DNA of 64,000 bases from Evansella halocellulosilytica (GTDB taxonomy: Bacteria; Bacillota; Bacilli; Bacillales; Salisediminibacteriaceae): positions 3,534,354-3,598,353 of the forward strand of contig NZ_NIST01000001.1 in assembly GCF_002335745.1 (NCBI RefSeq), written 5' to 3'. Positions 45,161 to 54,752 of the stretch are shown here, piece after piece. The notes below the pieces were generated by a model, which ran no database searches, was not told where the DNA came from, and worked only from the letters and a program-made list of their open reading frames with translations. Numbering within the stretch: the first letter of the stretch is position 1; every line of letters begins with the position of its first letter. Both the position numbers and the translations under genes were made by a program.

Positions 45161-46420
45161 ATGTTGGAACGAGTTCTATCACGGCAAAATTTAAATCGCG
45201 CACTCGAAAGAGTGGAGCGTAATAAAGGAAGTCACGGTGTAGATGGGATGAACGTACAAAACCTACGACCTTATCTTCATGAACACTGGGCATCCCTGCG
45301 AGCTCAGCTCGAAAGTGGTACCTATCAACCTCAACCTGTTCGCCGAGTCGAAATCCCGAAACCGAGCGGAGGTAAGAGGAAATTAGGAATCCCGACTGTG
45401 ATAGACCGTTTCATACAACAGGCTATTGCACAAACACTGAGTGAGGTTTATGACCCAACATTCTCCACCAAAAGTTTTGGGTTCCGACCAGACAAACGTG
45501 CTCACGACGCTGTTCGACAAGCTAGGGGGTATATTAAAGAGGGTTGTCGCTGGGTCGTGGACATTGACCTAGAGAAATTCTTCGATAAGGTAAACCATGA
45601 TAGATTAATGAGAACAATAAGTTATCGAGTGGATGACCCCATACTACTTAGGTTGATACGTAGGTATCTTCAATCTGGTGTGATGGAGAAAGGCCTTGTC
45701 AGTCCTAATACTGAAGGGACTCCGTAAGGAGGACCGCTTAGTCCCCTCCTGTCTAACATTGTTCTAGACGAACTTGACAAGGAACTGGAGGAAAGAGGTC
45801 TTGCCTTCGTACGCTATGCCGACGATTGTAATATCTACGTCCGCTCTAGAAGAGCAGGTGAACGGATAATGGAAAGTATTACAACGTTTATTGAGAAGAA
45901 ACTCAAACTGAAGGTGAACAAAGAGAAGAGTGCAGTAGACCGACCATGGAGAAGAACATTCCTAGGCTTCACTTTCACCAACAACATTAAACAACCGAAA
46001 ATTAGAGTATCCAAGCAAAGTATTCAACGTTTTAAACTGAGAATACGAAAACTCACCTCGAGGAAATGGTCAATTTCTATGGGGGATAGGATAGAGAAAA
46101 TCAACCGCTATCTGATCGGTTGGATGGGCTATTATCAACTAGCCGAAACTACCTCAGTCTTTAAAAGGATTGATGGTTGGCTTCGAAGAAGGTTGAGGAT
46201 GATTCGATGGAAAGAGTGGAAGAAGATTAAAACGAAACAAAAGAATCTTAGGAAGCAAGGAATCAATGAACAACAGGCATGGGAGTGGGCTAATTCTAGA
46301 CTAGGATACTGGCGTATAGCTAAAAGTCCTATATTAGATAGAGCCCTTGATAACCGATATTGGAATAATCAAGGGCTTAAAAGTCTACTTTTGAGATATC
46401 AATCGTTACGTTGGACTTAA
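45161..46420 (+). pseudogene. Group II intron reverse transcriptase/maturase, in-frame stop
   Basis: A 419-codon intron-encoded protein: RT domain (fingers and palm with RRVEIPKPSGGKRKLGIPTV and RYADDCNIYV as catalytic YADD) and C-terminal maturase/X domain; no endonuclease domain, as for class C. TAA at 45725-45727 replaces the Gln codon of the near-invariant TPQGGPLSP motif, so the protein is truncated after about 188 residues. ATG 45161 is preferred, 10 bases behind GTAGGAG. Splicing in trans by another maturase remains possible. Confidence 0.92.
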
Positions 46421-46424
46421 ATGA

Positions 46425-46459
46425 AACCGCCGTGTACCGAACGGTACGCACGGTGGTGT
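46425..46459 (+). ncRNA. Group II intron domain V
   Basis: A hairpin pairing ACCGCCGTG with CACGGTGGT, with the TACC/GGTA upper stem and GAAC loop, located 5 bases after the maturase stop. This is the catalytic core element of the ribozyme. Confidence 0.85.
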
Positions 46460-46541
46460 GAGAGGTCGGGGGTTAGTCACCCCCTCCTACTCGATTTTAT
46501 GGCTCATATATAGATCTCAAGAATAGAAAGTAGAGTGGATC

Positions 46542-46994
46542 ATGAGGGATAGGCTCGTTATACAGATTTTAAATGAAGAAAACGAAGAAAAATGTAAAGA
46601 ACTTATTCTATTAGGGTTAAAAGAACGTTTTGGATTTATTGACCATACTTTAAATCCTGATCTACACAAAATGTTTGATTATTACTCTCAAAATAATCGG
46701 TTATTTTTAACTGGATTTATTGATGATACACTCGTTTGTACAGGCGCTCTAGTTGAAGAGAAGAATACAGTAGGTCGAATCGTTCGAATGTCTGTGAAGA
46801 AGGAATATAGAGGAAGGGGTATTGCTCGGAGGCTGCTTAGAGAACTCGAAGACGCTGCTAAAAATAAGGGATATCGAGTGATTGTTATCGAGACAAATAA
46901 TCGTTGGAAAAGTGCACTTAGCCTTTATCATTCTAGTGGATATATTGACTATTTAAATGATGGCGATTGTACACATATGTCAAAAACAATCTAA
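46542..46994 (+). CDS. GNAT-family N-acetyltransferase
   Basis: A 150-residue acetyltransferase with the acetyl-CoA pyrophosphate-binding motif in RMSVKKEYRGRGIARRLL (near residues 83-100) and the terminal LYHSSGYIDY block. The acceptor is unknown; single small-molecule acetylation is typical. The start ATG 46542 follows a short leader after the intron. Confidence 0.85.
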   Translation: MRDRLVIQILNEENEEKCKELILLGLKERFGFIDHTLNPDLHKMFDYYSQNNRLFLTGFIDDTLVCTGALVEEKNTVGRIVRMSVKKEYRGRGIARRLLRELEDAAKNKGYRVIVIETNNRWKSALSLYHSSGYIDYLNDGDCTHMSKTI

Positions 46995-47072
46995 TTAGCT
47001 ATATAATACGATACTCCAGATAAAAGGTTATGAGTGATTGATATGACAATATTAGAGAAGGGGAACAAGACG

Positions 47073-47495
47073 ATGAAAAGAGTAGATGTTGTCTATGCTT
47101 TTATTTATGACGAGCAAAAGCATGAAGTTTTAATGGTGAAAAACAAGAAATATAACAATTGGTCATTGCCAGGAGGATCTGTTGAACAAGGAGAAACATT
47201 AGATGAAGCTGCTGTTCGAGAAGCCTTTGAAGAAACCGGATTAAACATCGAATGTAAGCATATCGTTAGTGTGAATGAGGCATTTATGAAAAACGATAAC
47301 AACCATGCTCTATTTATTACATTTAAAGCAAAAATTGTTGGGGGTGATATTTCAATCCAAGATCGAGGCGGTATTTCAGAAGTAAGGTGGGTAAGCGTAA
47401 AAGAAGCAAACAAATTAATGCCCTATCATCCTAATGGCGTGAAACCTTTCATTACATCAGACATTCCATATATAAACCAAGGAATAAATCAATAA
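47073..47495 (+). CDS. Nudix hydrolase
   Basis: A 140-residue Nudix protein. The 23-residue Nudix box is complete: GG(SVEQG)E with REAFEETGL (residues about 35-57), which binds the divalent cation and the diphosphate. Substrate cannot be assigned. ATG 47073 is chosen because AAGGGGAA lies 7 bases upstream; the longer frame from 47034 has no such site. Confidence 0.88.
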   Translation: MKRVDVVYAFIYDEQKHEVLMVKNKKYNNWSLPGGSVEQGETLDEAAVREAFEETGLNIECKHIVSVNEAFMKNDNNHALFITFKAKIVGGDISIQDRGGISEVRWVSVKEANKLMPYHPNGVKPFITSDIPYINQGINQ

Positions 47496-47535
47496 TTTAT
47501 AAACTTTAAGAATGATAGAAGGGAGGAGTATTATT

Positions 47536-48384
47536 TTGTCATCAAACTTAGTCAGTCCACAATGGTTAAATGACCATTTAGAAGAAAAGAATATAACAAT
47601 CGTTGATTGCAGCTTCGATCTTAGAAATCCTGATATAGGTCATCAAGCTTACGTGAGAGAGCACATACCAGGCGCTGTTTACGTAGACCTTGAAAAGGAT
47701 CTGTCATCAAACGTAAAAAAGCACGGTGGCAGGCACCCTTTACCATCGATAAATCATTTTGTAAATACTTTAAATCGATTAGGAATTGATTCAACTAAGC
47801 ATGTCATTTGCTATGATAACCAAGGGGGAGCAATGGCGTCTCGGTTATGGTGGATGTTAAAGTATGTCGGGCATCAAAACGTATCAATTTTGGAGGTTGG
47901 GTTTACGGTGTGGAAAAAACAGGGCTATCCAGTGACAGCACATATTCCATCTCAAACAGCTACAAATTTCACTCCTGTTATTCAACATCAGATGTTAGTG
48001 ACAAAAGACGATGTTAAAGAGAAACTTCGTAATAATCAAACACTTCTTATTGATTCTCGCGCCCATGTACGTTATACCGGAGAAAAAGAAGAGGTTGATC
48101 CTGTCGCCGGACACATCCCAGGAGCAGTAAATGAAGACTGGCAAAACCGATTATTAGCTACTGGGGAGTGGAAATCTAAAAATCAAATAAAGGAAGACTT
48201 TAAAAAGTATCGTCATACAAACAAAGAGATTATCGTTTATTGCGGTTCAGGTGTAACAGCTTGTACAAATATTTTAGCCTTAGCTGAAATAGGGATTCAA
48301 TCACGATTATATGCAGGCAGCTGGAGTGACTGGATTTCATATAAAAATCATCCAATAGCAGTGACGAAGGATGAAAATCATTGA
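47536..48384 (+). CDS. Thiosulfate/3-mercaptopyruvate sulfurtransferase (tandem rhodanese)
   Basis: A 282-residue protein of two rhodanese domains: an inactive first one (with CYDNQGG in place of the Cys loop) and an active second one with the Cys loop IVYCGSGVTAC near residue 235. It transfers sulfane sulfur to thiols or cyanide. TTG 47536 follows GGGAGGAG. The loop composition C-G-S-G-V-T leans toward mercaptopyruvate sulfurtransferase, but the distinction is tentative. Confidence 0.88.
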   Translation: MSSNLVSPQWLNDHLEEKNITIVDCSFDLRNPDIGHQAYVREHIPGAVYVDLEKDLSSNVKKHGGRHPLPSINHFVNTLNRLGIDSTKHVICYDNQGGAMASRLWWMLKYVGHQNVSILEVGFTVWKKQGYPVTAHIPSQTATNFTPVIQHQMLVTKDDVKEKLRNNQTLLIDSRAHVRYTGEKEEVDPVAGHIPGAVNEDWQNRLLATGEWKSKNQIKEDFKKYRHTNKEIIVYCGSGVTACTNILALAEIGIQSRLYAGSWSDWISYKNHPIAVTKDENH

Positions 48385-48552
48385 ACGATTATAAGGATGT
48401 CTTTCTAGTAGATTTTTTTGACTGATAGATGTCAATATCATATATATAAAATACTGAAATCTCATTTTCTTGAAAGCGTTATTTTATGATTGAAAGGAAT
48501 AGAAAGTATGGAGGTAATCGTGCACATTCTAATTTATAGGAGGAGATAGAAG

Positions 48553-50316
48553 ATGGCAGATTATATTTATGCTGGTAACGTTCAAGAATTAAAGGATACC
48601 GGGGCTAAAGTAGTAAAAGGGGGAAAACACGGTATAGCAATCCTTTTTAGCGAAGGAAACTTTTACGCAGTTGATAACCGGTGTCCACATTTAGGATTTC
48701 CGCTTCATATGGGGAGTACGTGTGACGGGATCTTAACATGTCATTGGCATCATGCTAGATTTGACATAAAAAGCGGGGGAACAATGGACCCTTGGGCTGA
48801 TGATGTCCCTACTTATCCAGTAAAAATAGATAATAATGAGGTCTGGGTAAAGCCTGTTCCTCGTAAACAAAGAGATGTGGAATCCTACCGTAAACGTTTG
48901 CGAGAAGGCTTAGAACAAAGCCTTAGTCTCGTAATCGCTAAGGCAGTTGTCGGTTTAATCGAATTAGGAGAGACTGAAAAGGAAATTGCCCGAATTGGTG
49001 TAGAGTTTGGTACAAAACATAGGCAGAATGGCTGGCGATCTGGATTAACAATCTTAACTGCGATGACAAATGTTTTACCTTATTTAAATAAAAAAGGTAA
49101 AATACTCGCACTTTATCAAGGGCTCGTCCACGTAGCAAGAGAAAGTGAAAGAATGGGGACAAGATTTCTTTTAGAACCACTACCGGTAGATAAAAATGCC
49201 GACCTTCCGACATTTGAACAGCTGTCAAAATGGTACCGTAATAATATAGAAGTAAGAGATGTCCAAGGTGCTGAGCGAGTCCTCCGAACAGCAATCAGCA
49301 TCGGGGCGACAACGGAACAACTTTCAAATATGATGATGAATGCGATTACTGACCATTTTTATATGAATGTAGGTCACACGTTAGATTTTCATAATAAAGC
49401 TTTCGAAATTCTCGGTCACATCGGTGATCGCCACCAAGAGCAAGTATTGACTTCTGTTCTTCCAGAATTACGTGATGCAACGAGAAGTGAAGAACTTCAT
49501 AGCTGGCAATCACCAATTAATTTAGTAGAACCTTTACATGCAGCATTCGAACAACTCCCTCATATTGTTCACGAACAAATTGGCTTAAACGAATCTGAAC
49601 TCATCGATGAGGAATTACTAGTCAATCAAATTCTTAGTGATAAACCTGTTGAGACGATTCAAGCTTTAACTGAAGCTTTACATCACATTTCTCCTATAAG
49701 GCTTGCAAAGTTAGTCACTCTCGCAGCAGCAGAACGTGTCGCAAGGTTTCATATTCAAAATGAATTTCGTGATTGGATAACTGTACTTCATACATTCACA
49801 CATATCCATGCTGTTCATGAAGCTTTAAAACGTTCGACAACCCCTGAATTAACTCGTGCTATTTTTCATAGTGCAATGAGTATTTATTTAGACCGTTTCT
49901 TAAATATTCCATCAGCAAGAATACCAACAGGTGAGAAAAATAATCAAACATCAACCGACCCTAATGAATTACTCAACTTATTAAATGAACAACAGCAAAC
50001 AGACCAAGCTGCCAAATGGGTGATGAATTATTTGTCATCTGGAGGAGACACACAACAACTGTTTAATACACTTGGTCATGCCTTACTTCGTGAAGATGCA
50101 GAATTTCATTCATTTCAAATGTATGAAGCCGCACTCATTGAGTATAAAAATTGGGAACAGGAAAACAGTCGAATTGCGACGAAAGCTAAAAACACGATGA
50201 TTATAGCAATGACAAGATATTTAGCTGCACATGCGCCAACATCACGTGAAATCCCCCACACTGCAACGATCGCAATGAGACTTTTTAAAGGTGAGAAATT
50301 ATTTGAAAACGATTAA
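48553..50316 (+). CDS. Rieske [2Fe-2S] protein with a ~480-residue alpha-helical C-terminal domain
   Basis: Residues 4-100 form a Rieske ferredoxin domain with cluster ligands C44-x-H46 and C63-x2-H66 (CPHLG and CHWHH). After residue ~105 there is a long, mostly alpha-helical region of unknown family, rich in His, Gln and Glu (e.g. HWHH is followed later by SHxxH-like clusters FTHIHAVHEAL). It has no catalytic mononuclear iron motif like the ring hydroxylases. The length (587) and stand-alone setting suggest a substrate-binding or oxidoreductase module. A terminator (50413-50457) follows. Confidence 0.8.
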   Translation: MADYIYAGNVQELKDTGAKVVKGGKHGIAILFSEGNFYAVDNRCPHLGFPLHMGSTCDGILTCHWHHARFDIKSGGTMDPWADDVPTYPVKIDNNEVWVKPVPRKQRDVESYRKRLREGLEQSLSLVIAKAVVGLIELGETEKEIARIGVEFGTKHRQNGWRSGLTILTAMTNVLPYLNKKGKILALYQGLVHVARESERMGTRFLLEPLPVDKNADLPTFEQLSKWYRNNIEVRDVQGAERVLRTAISIGATTEQLSNMMMNAITDHFYMNVGHTLDFHNKAFEILGHIGDRHQEQVLTSVLPELRDATRSEELHSWQSPINLVEPLHAAFEQLPHIVHEQIGLNESELIDEELLVNQILSDKPVETIQALTEALHHISPIRLAKLVTLAAAERVARFHIQNEFRDWITVLHTFTHIHAVHEALKRSTTPELTRAIFHSAMSIYLDRFLNIPSARIPTGEKNNQTSTDPNELLNLLNEQQQTDQAAKWVMNYLSSGGDTQQLFNTLGHALLREDAEFHSFQMYEAALIEYKNWEQENSRIATKAKNTMIIAMTRYLAAHAPTSREIPHTATIAMRLFKGEKLFEND

Positions 50317-50412
50317 TGATTGTAATATAGTCAGAACACCGAGACATTATCCATTCAAACGTTTTCTCATACGATTTAAATATATATAACTTTAGGATGA
50401 TCTTATAACGTT

Positions 50413-50457
50413 AACTAAGGCTTTCGCGGTTAAAAAATAGCTGTAAGCCTTAGTTTT
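50413..50457 (+). terminator. Terminator after the Rieske gene
   Basis: AACTAAGGCTT pairs with AAGCCTTAGTT (11 bp), T-rich tail. Confidence 0.8.
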
Positions 50458-50591
50458 GTTTATAAAAACATTATGATGTGTACACACTCTCGATTAAATC
50501 GCATAACTCTTGTACAAATTTATAGACAAGTTTTCTCTTTCATAACGTATGTATAAGAAGAGTGTTAATTTTATTGAGAGGAGGCATACAC

Positions 50592-51037
50592 TTGTTTCTA
50601 GTAGTAAAAAAGAAATGGCTTATAGCTACAGTCATTTGTATCGTTTTAGCTTTATGTCTATTTGTGTTTATCCCTTTAACGACGGAGTATGGAGCCGAAC
50701 AAACCGTCTCAACGAATGAGGAATTCAGAATTAATATGATTACGAGTGAATTTAGTACAAAAAACGAGGATGTAGCGAAATCGAATCATATCGTTGGGAT
50801 CCTGGAACGATTCATCTTCCAAAAGACAAACCTGTTACTTTAAGTATTTATGGTGTAAACGGAAAAGAACATCCATTTATTATTGAAGGTACAGACGTCT
50901 CTGGAACAGTTAAGAAAGGGGAAGAAACGTTAGTGAATTTACATTTTAAAGAGGAGGGCATTTATCGCCTTATTTGTACTGCACACGCTTCAATTGATGA
51001 TAATGGGCCGATGATTGCCTACCTCGTTGTTGACTAA
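50592..51037 (+). pseudogene. Membrane-anchored cupredoxin, frameshifted
   Basis: TTG 50592 behind GAGAGGAGG opens an N-terminal transmembrane anchor (LIATVICIVLALCLFVFIPL). The cupredoxin domain is split by a one-base loss in the AAA run at 50778-50780; adding one A joins DVAK to IESYRWDPGTIHLPKDKP. The second part has the type-1 copper ligands: His in GKEHPF, then C-x2-H and a Met in LICTAHASIDDNGPM. Restored length would be 148 residues. Role: periplasm-side electron carrier or copper protein. A hairpin terminator follows (51057-51105). Confidence 0.82.
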
Positions 51038-51056
51038 ATTTCTATATCGGCTTGTA

Positions 51057-51110
51057 AAGTGCTAGTCATTTCCGTCTTAGTATGATATTCGGAATAGCTA
51101 GTACTTTTAT
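51057..51110 (+). terminator. Terminator after the cupredoxin frame
   Basis: AAGTGCTAGT..ATTTCCG pairs with CGGAAT.AGCTAGTACTT with one bulge, followed by TTTT. Confidence 0.7.
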
Positions 51111-51216
51111 TTATTTCACAGCTAAAAATAGTATAAAACAACGATTTTACTGAAAGTAGCACGGATAAAAATCATACATTAATGAATACTAATAAGAACA
51201 CTTGGAGGTGTGAGCA

Positions 51217-51420
51217 ATGTATCAATTAACTACAAAAGAGTTGTCTTATATCGAAGATGAAATAAGAGCAGAAGAAATAACAGCGAAAACGATGAATTGG
51301 TGTGCTGCTCAATGTAAAAACCCTGATATTAAACGATTTCTAGAACAACTAGCAGAACAACACCAATTGAGAATTGCTGATATTTCCCAATACTTTAACC
51401 GTTCGGGGATGATCCAATAA
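51217..51420 (+). CDS. Small CotF-like spore protein (67 residues)
   Basis: A short helical protein (LSYIEDEIRAEEITAKTMNW..) that looks like a four-helix ferritin-like/CotF-type unit. It lies 22 bases before the recognisable CotF-domain gene and likely shares its transcript. GGAGGTG precedes ATG 51217. Probably a spore-coat-associated protein (inference). Confidence 0.65.
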   Translation: MYQLTTKELSYIEDEIRAEEITAKTMNWCAAQCKNPDIKRFLEQLAEQHQLRIADISQYFNRSGMIQ

Positions 51421-51442
51421 CAAAGATTAGGAGGACTGACAT

Positions 51443-51736
51443 ATGCCTAATAACATCGAAGGGCGCGGATTGACTGACAGAGAAATGCTCCAACTTTGTT
51501 TAGAATTAGAGAAAAGCCGGTGCCGGAGCGTAAGTAACACAATGGTAGAAACTAGCCATGAAGAACTTAGAGACATTTATCACCAGTGTTTTGAAACGGC
51601 TCTTTCTAATCAAAAAAAACTTTATGAATTTATGAATGAGAAAGGCTGGTACAAAGGAACCGTTGCTACAAAGAAAGAAATCGGGAAAGTGCAAGAAAAC
51701 ATGCAGAACAATTTACATCCTGATGAACAATTTTAA
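51443..51736 (+). CDS. CotF-domain spore coat protein
   Basis: A 97-residue protein with the CotF domain: LTDREMLQLCLELEKSRCRS ... ETSHEELRDIYHQCF ... LYEFMNEKGWY. Members are spore coat components made in the mother cell. GGAGG precedes the start; a hairpin (51740-51769) follows. Forms a small operon with the preceding gene. Confidence 0.85.
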   Translation: MPNNIEGRGLTDREMLQLCLELEKSRCRSVSNTMVETSHEELRDIYHQCFETALSNQKKLYEFMNEKGWYKGTVATKKEIGKVQENMQNNLHPDEQF

Positions 51737-51739
51737 CGC

Positions 51740-51769
51740 ATAAAGGCTCCACAAATGGAGTCTTTCATT
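51740..51769 (+). terminator. Terminator after the CotF-like pair
   Basis: AAAGGCTCCA pairs with TGGAGTCTTT (one G-T), loop CAAA. Confidence 0.7.
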
Positions 51770-51809
51770 ATGAATTTATATAAAAGTTATGTTTCGTAAG
51801 GAGGTTATT

Positions 51810-53270
51810 ATGGAACGAAGAGTAAAACCAATCATTTTAATCATTATCGATACGTTAATGTCCACACCGTTAGAAGAAGCAGTACAAACGGGGATGGCGC
51901 CGGCATTACAATTTTTTATGCAAAAAGGAAGTTATTTTCCTAATATTGTTAGCTCATTTCCAACTATGTCTGTAACAATTGAAAGCAGTTTACTAACTGG
52001 TACATACTCTGATTCACATCTCATTCCAGCTCTTATTTGGTTTCATGAAAAAGAAAAGCGGATTATCAATTATGGTACTGGAGTTAAGGAAGTCATGAAA
52101 ACGGGCTTTTCCCAATTTGTAAAAGATATGTTTTACAACTTAAACAATAAACACTTAAACGAACAAGTTAAAACGATACATGAAGAATTAGCCGACCGAG
52201 GACAATCTAGTGCATCTATAAATGCGTTTGTATATCGTGGAAATACGATTCACAAGATGCACTTACCAAAACTTATCCAAGCGTTTACTCGTTATAATGA
52301 GATTTGGGAAGTTAAAGCACCAACATTATGGTCTTTAGGTTCATTTTCAAAATTCAGCTCATCGACAAAAACACCGCAAAAATTCTCAGGCAATTATAAA
52401 GCAGGTTTTCAGGAATTAAAATATTTAATTCGTAATGGGTTACTTACAGATTTTACCCTCTGTGTGATACAAGATCTTGATTTACGGGTACACATTAAAG
52501 GTCCAATGGATTTAAAAGGAATAAAAAAAATTGACCGTGAATTGCAAAACGTTCTAAATTTGTTTCCGAGTTGGGAAGATGCAATTAATGAATGTACATG
52601 GGTCATTTTATCTGACAATGGGCACGCTTCAATGGGGAAAAAGAAAGAGCCTTATGTCATTGATTTGAGGAAGCTTCTAAGAGGTTATTCAATTATGCGC
52701 GGGACATTTGCCAGCGAAAAAAATGAACTGGCTCTTGCAGTGAATCAAAGAACTGCATTTATATATTGCTTAAAAAAGGAGATTAATAAAAAAAGTGTTA
52801 TTGAACAATTGAAGGATGATACTCGATTAGACATTATCGCATGGTATGAAGATAATAAAACGAATGTTGTCTCAGGTGAACAAAGCGGAACCTTCTCTTT
52901 TTACAAGGGAGGAACTTTTTTTGATCAGTTTGGACAATCGTGGACGATTGAAGGGAATGAAAAGTTATTGAATCTAGCGATTAAAAGTAATGAAATTATT
53001 TATAATCATTATCCAGATGCCCTTGCGAGATTATCGAGCAGCTTACATTCACACGGTGGCGACTACATAGTCGTTACAGCAAAACCTGGATATGAATTTA
53101 AAGAAAAATCATCACCCTTACATGTAGGCGGAGCGGCTCACGGTTCACTCCATAAACAGGAATCATTAGTCCCAATGATTGTTGCTGGAACGGAAGTATT
53201 GCCAGAACATGAGCGTATTATAGATCTTAAGCCGTGGATTCTTCGTTTATTAAACAATAATCACCAATAA
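51810..53270 (+). CDS. Alkaline-phosphatase-superfamily phosphodiesterase
   Basis: A 486-residue protein of the type I phosphodiesterase/nucleotide pyrophosphatase group. Metal-site features are D in LIIIDTLMS (N-terminal), the nucleophile Thr/Ser in SSFPTMSVT, and DNGH (LSDNGHASMG) with a later H-G-G-D in SLHSHGGDY and H in GGAAHGSLHK. No signal peptide, so cytoplasmic. Perfect TAAGGAGGTT site before ATG 51810. Substrate unknown. Confidence 0.85.
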   Translation: MERRVKPIILIIIDTLMSTPLEEAVQTGMAPALQFFMQKGSYFPNIVSSFPTMSVTIESSLLTGTYSDSHLIPALIWFHEKEKRIINYGTGVKEVMKTGFSQFVKDMFYNLNNKHLNEQVKTIHEELADRGQSSASINAFVYRGNTIHKMHLPKLIQAFTRYNEIWEVKAPTLWSLGSFSKFSSSTKTPQKFSGNYKAGFQELKYLIRNGLLTDFTLCVIQDLDLRVHIKGPMDLKGIKKIDRELQNVLNLFPSWEDAINECTWVILSDNGHASMGKKKEPYVIDLRKLLRGYSIMRGTFASEKNELALAVNQRTAFIYCLKKEINKKSVIEQLKDDTRLDIIAWYEDNKTNVVSGEQSGTFSFYKGGTFFDQFGQSWTIEGNEKLLNLAIKSNEIIYNHYPDALARLSSSLHSHGGDYIVVTAKPGYEFKEKSSPLHVGGAAHGSLHKQESLVPMIVAGTEVLPEHERIIDLKPWILRLLNNNHQ

Positions 53271-53388
53271 AGATTATATACATTTGATTTACGATCAATT
53301 GCAGAGATATGTATAGCTACGTTTATAATGATCATATATAGTGTCTTATTAACCCTCCTAGTATCCCCAGAAAAAATGCACGTATATT

Positions 53389-53418
53389 TTGTCATTCATA
53401 CGTATTCTTTGTTATAAT
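53389..53418 (+). promoter_or_regulatory. Sigma-A promoter of trhO
   Basis: TTGTCA (53389-53394), 18-base spacer, TATAAT (53413-53418), 60 bases before the start. Confidence 0.65.
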
Positions 53419-53477
53419 GTAATAATGTTTTGGTCTTAAAAATTAAATGACAATATTATTTAAAGGTGGTTATTCAT

Positions 53478-54440
53478 ATGAGTAATTCATATAGAGTGTT
53501 ACTTTATTATAAATATGTCTCCATTGATCATGCTGAAGATTTTACCCAAGAGCATCTTGAATTCTGTAAGGGATTGGGCTTAAAAGGGAGAATCTTAATT
53601 GCTGACGAGGGGATTAACGGGACAGTTTCTGGTACTATCGAGCAAACAGATAAATATATGGAGGCTATGAAGGAAGATCCCCGTTTTAAAGATATGGTAT
53701 TTAAAATAGATGAAGCAGATCAACATGCTTTTAAAAAGATGCACGTACGCTATCGAAAAGAAGTCGTAACATTACGATTAGATGAAGATATAAATCCGAA
53801 TGAAATAACAGGTGACTATTTATCTCCAAAAGAGTTTTATGAAGAAATGCAATCACCTGATACAGTCGTCATAGATGCACGTAATGATTATGAATATGAT
53901 CTTGGCCATTTTAAAGGTGCGATCAGACCGGATATCCATTCATTCCGTGAATTGCCACAGTGGATCCGAGAAAATAAAGAGAAGTTCCAAAATAAGAAAG
54001 TACTCACATATTGTACTGGCGGAATTCGTTGTGAAAAGTTCTCTGGATGGTTAAAAAAAGAAGGATTTGAAGATGTTGGCCAATTGCACGGAGGAATTGT
54101 CAGTTATGGGAAAGACCCTGAGGTAAAAGGACAGTTATGGAACGGAAAGTGCTACGTATTTGATGAGAGAATTAGTGTACCTGTGAACCAAGTCGAGCAT
54201 GTCGTAGTAGGGAAGGATCACTTTACAAACGAGCCTTGCGAACGTTATGTTAATTGCGCGAATCCTGAATGTAATAAACAGATTTTATGTTCCGAAGAAA
54301 ATGAACATTTTTTCTTACGTGGATGCACACATGAATGCCGCACCCATCCTAGAAACCGTTACGTAGAGGAACAAAATTTAACAGAGGAGCAAGTTCAAGA
54401 AAAGCTCGATAAAATTGAAGAACATTTATCTGTTAAATAG
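53478..54440 (+). CDS. trhO: tRNA uridine(34) hydroxylase (rhodanese-related)
   Basis: A 320-residue TrhO/YbfQ-type enzyme that introduces 5-hydroxyuridine at tRNA position 34. N-terminal UPF0176 acylphosphatase-like domain (about 1-100), rhodanese domain with the active Cys in [13 protein letters not shown] (about residue 180), and a Cys-rich C-terminal tail ([23 protein letters not shown]) for metal binding. ATG 53478 lies behind AAAGGTGG. Complete and probably functional. Confidence 0.93.
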   Translation: MSNSYRVLLYYKYVSIDHAEDFTQEHLEFCKGLGLKGRILIADEGINGTVSGTIEQTDKYMEAMKEDPRFKDMVFKIDEADQHAFKKMHVRYRKEVVTLRLDEDINPNEITGDYLSPKEFYEEMQSPDTVVIDARNDYEYDLGHFKGAIRPDIHSFRELPQWIRENKEKFQNKKVLTYCTGGIRCEKFSGWLKKEGFEDVGQLHGGIVSYGKDPEVKGQLWNGKCYVFDERISVPVNQVEHVVVGKDHFTNEPCERYVNCANPECNKQILCSEENEHFFLRGCTHECRTHPRNRYVEEQNLTEEQVQEKLDKIEEHLSVK

Positions 54441-54555
54441 AGATAAAGATCTCTTTGTGTTTACGAATACAGATGAACGTTTTTTACATGTTGCTTGTCA
54501 AAATTACAAGTTACATGCAGGAAGCGAACGCATTTTGAACAATCAACACAAAACT

Positions 54556-54586
54556 AATGGCTCCTACAGTGGGGCCATTCTTTTTT
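54556..54586 (+). terminator. Terminator after trhO
   Basis: AATGGCTCC pairs with GGGGCCATT (one mismatch), followed by CTTTTTT. The rest of 54441-54740 is AT-rich and shows no gene; it includes the promoter region of the regulator below. Confidence 0.75.
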
Positions 54587-54752
54587 ATGTTTTTCTTCCG
54601 GCGTTAACACCTACATTCGATAAACAACGAAGGAATCTTCGAAAAATTTGTAAATATTATCGTGTGATGACATAATTTTAAATAAATATTGTAAAAATGA
54701 TCTTATTTAATAATAAATGATCATGAATCAAATTATGAGTAGGAGGGATTCT

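Larger units (their letters stand above)
44610..46495 (+). mobile_element. Group II intron, class C-like, inserted behind a terminator
   Basis: The 5' end GTGCGCCC matches the group II GUGYG rule, followed by a long structured region (44610-45140) for domains I-III, the reverse-transcriptase frame, a domain V hairpin (46425-46459, ACCGCCGTG...CACGGTGGT) and a domain VI hairpin with a GGGGG/CCCCC stem, ending CTACTCGAT at 46495. Class C introns characteristically insert just 3' of Rho-independent terminators, exactly as seen here. Confidence 0.9.

Noticed and set aside
54415..54675. 86-codon frame overlapping the end of trhO
   Set aside because: It runs through the trhO terminator hairpin, has no ribosome site and no protein-like composition.
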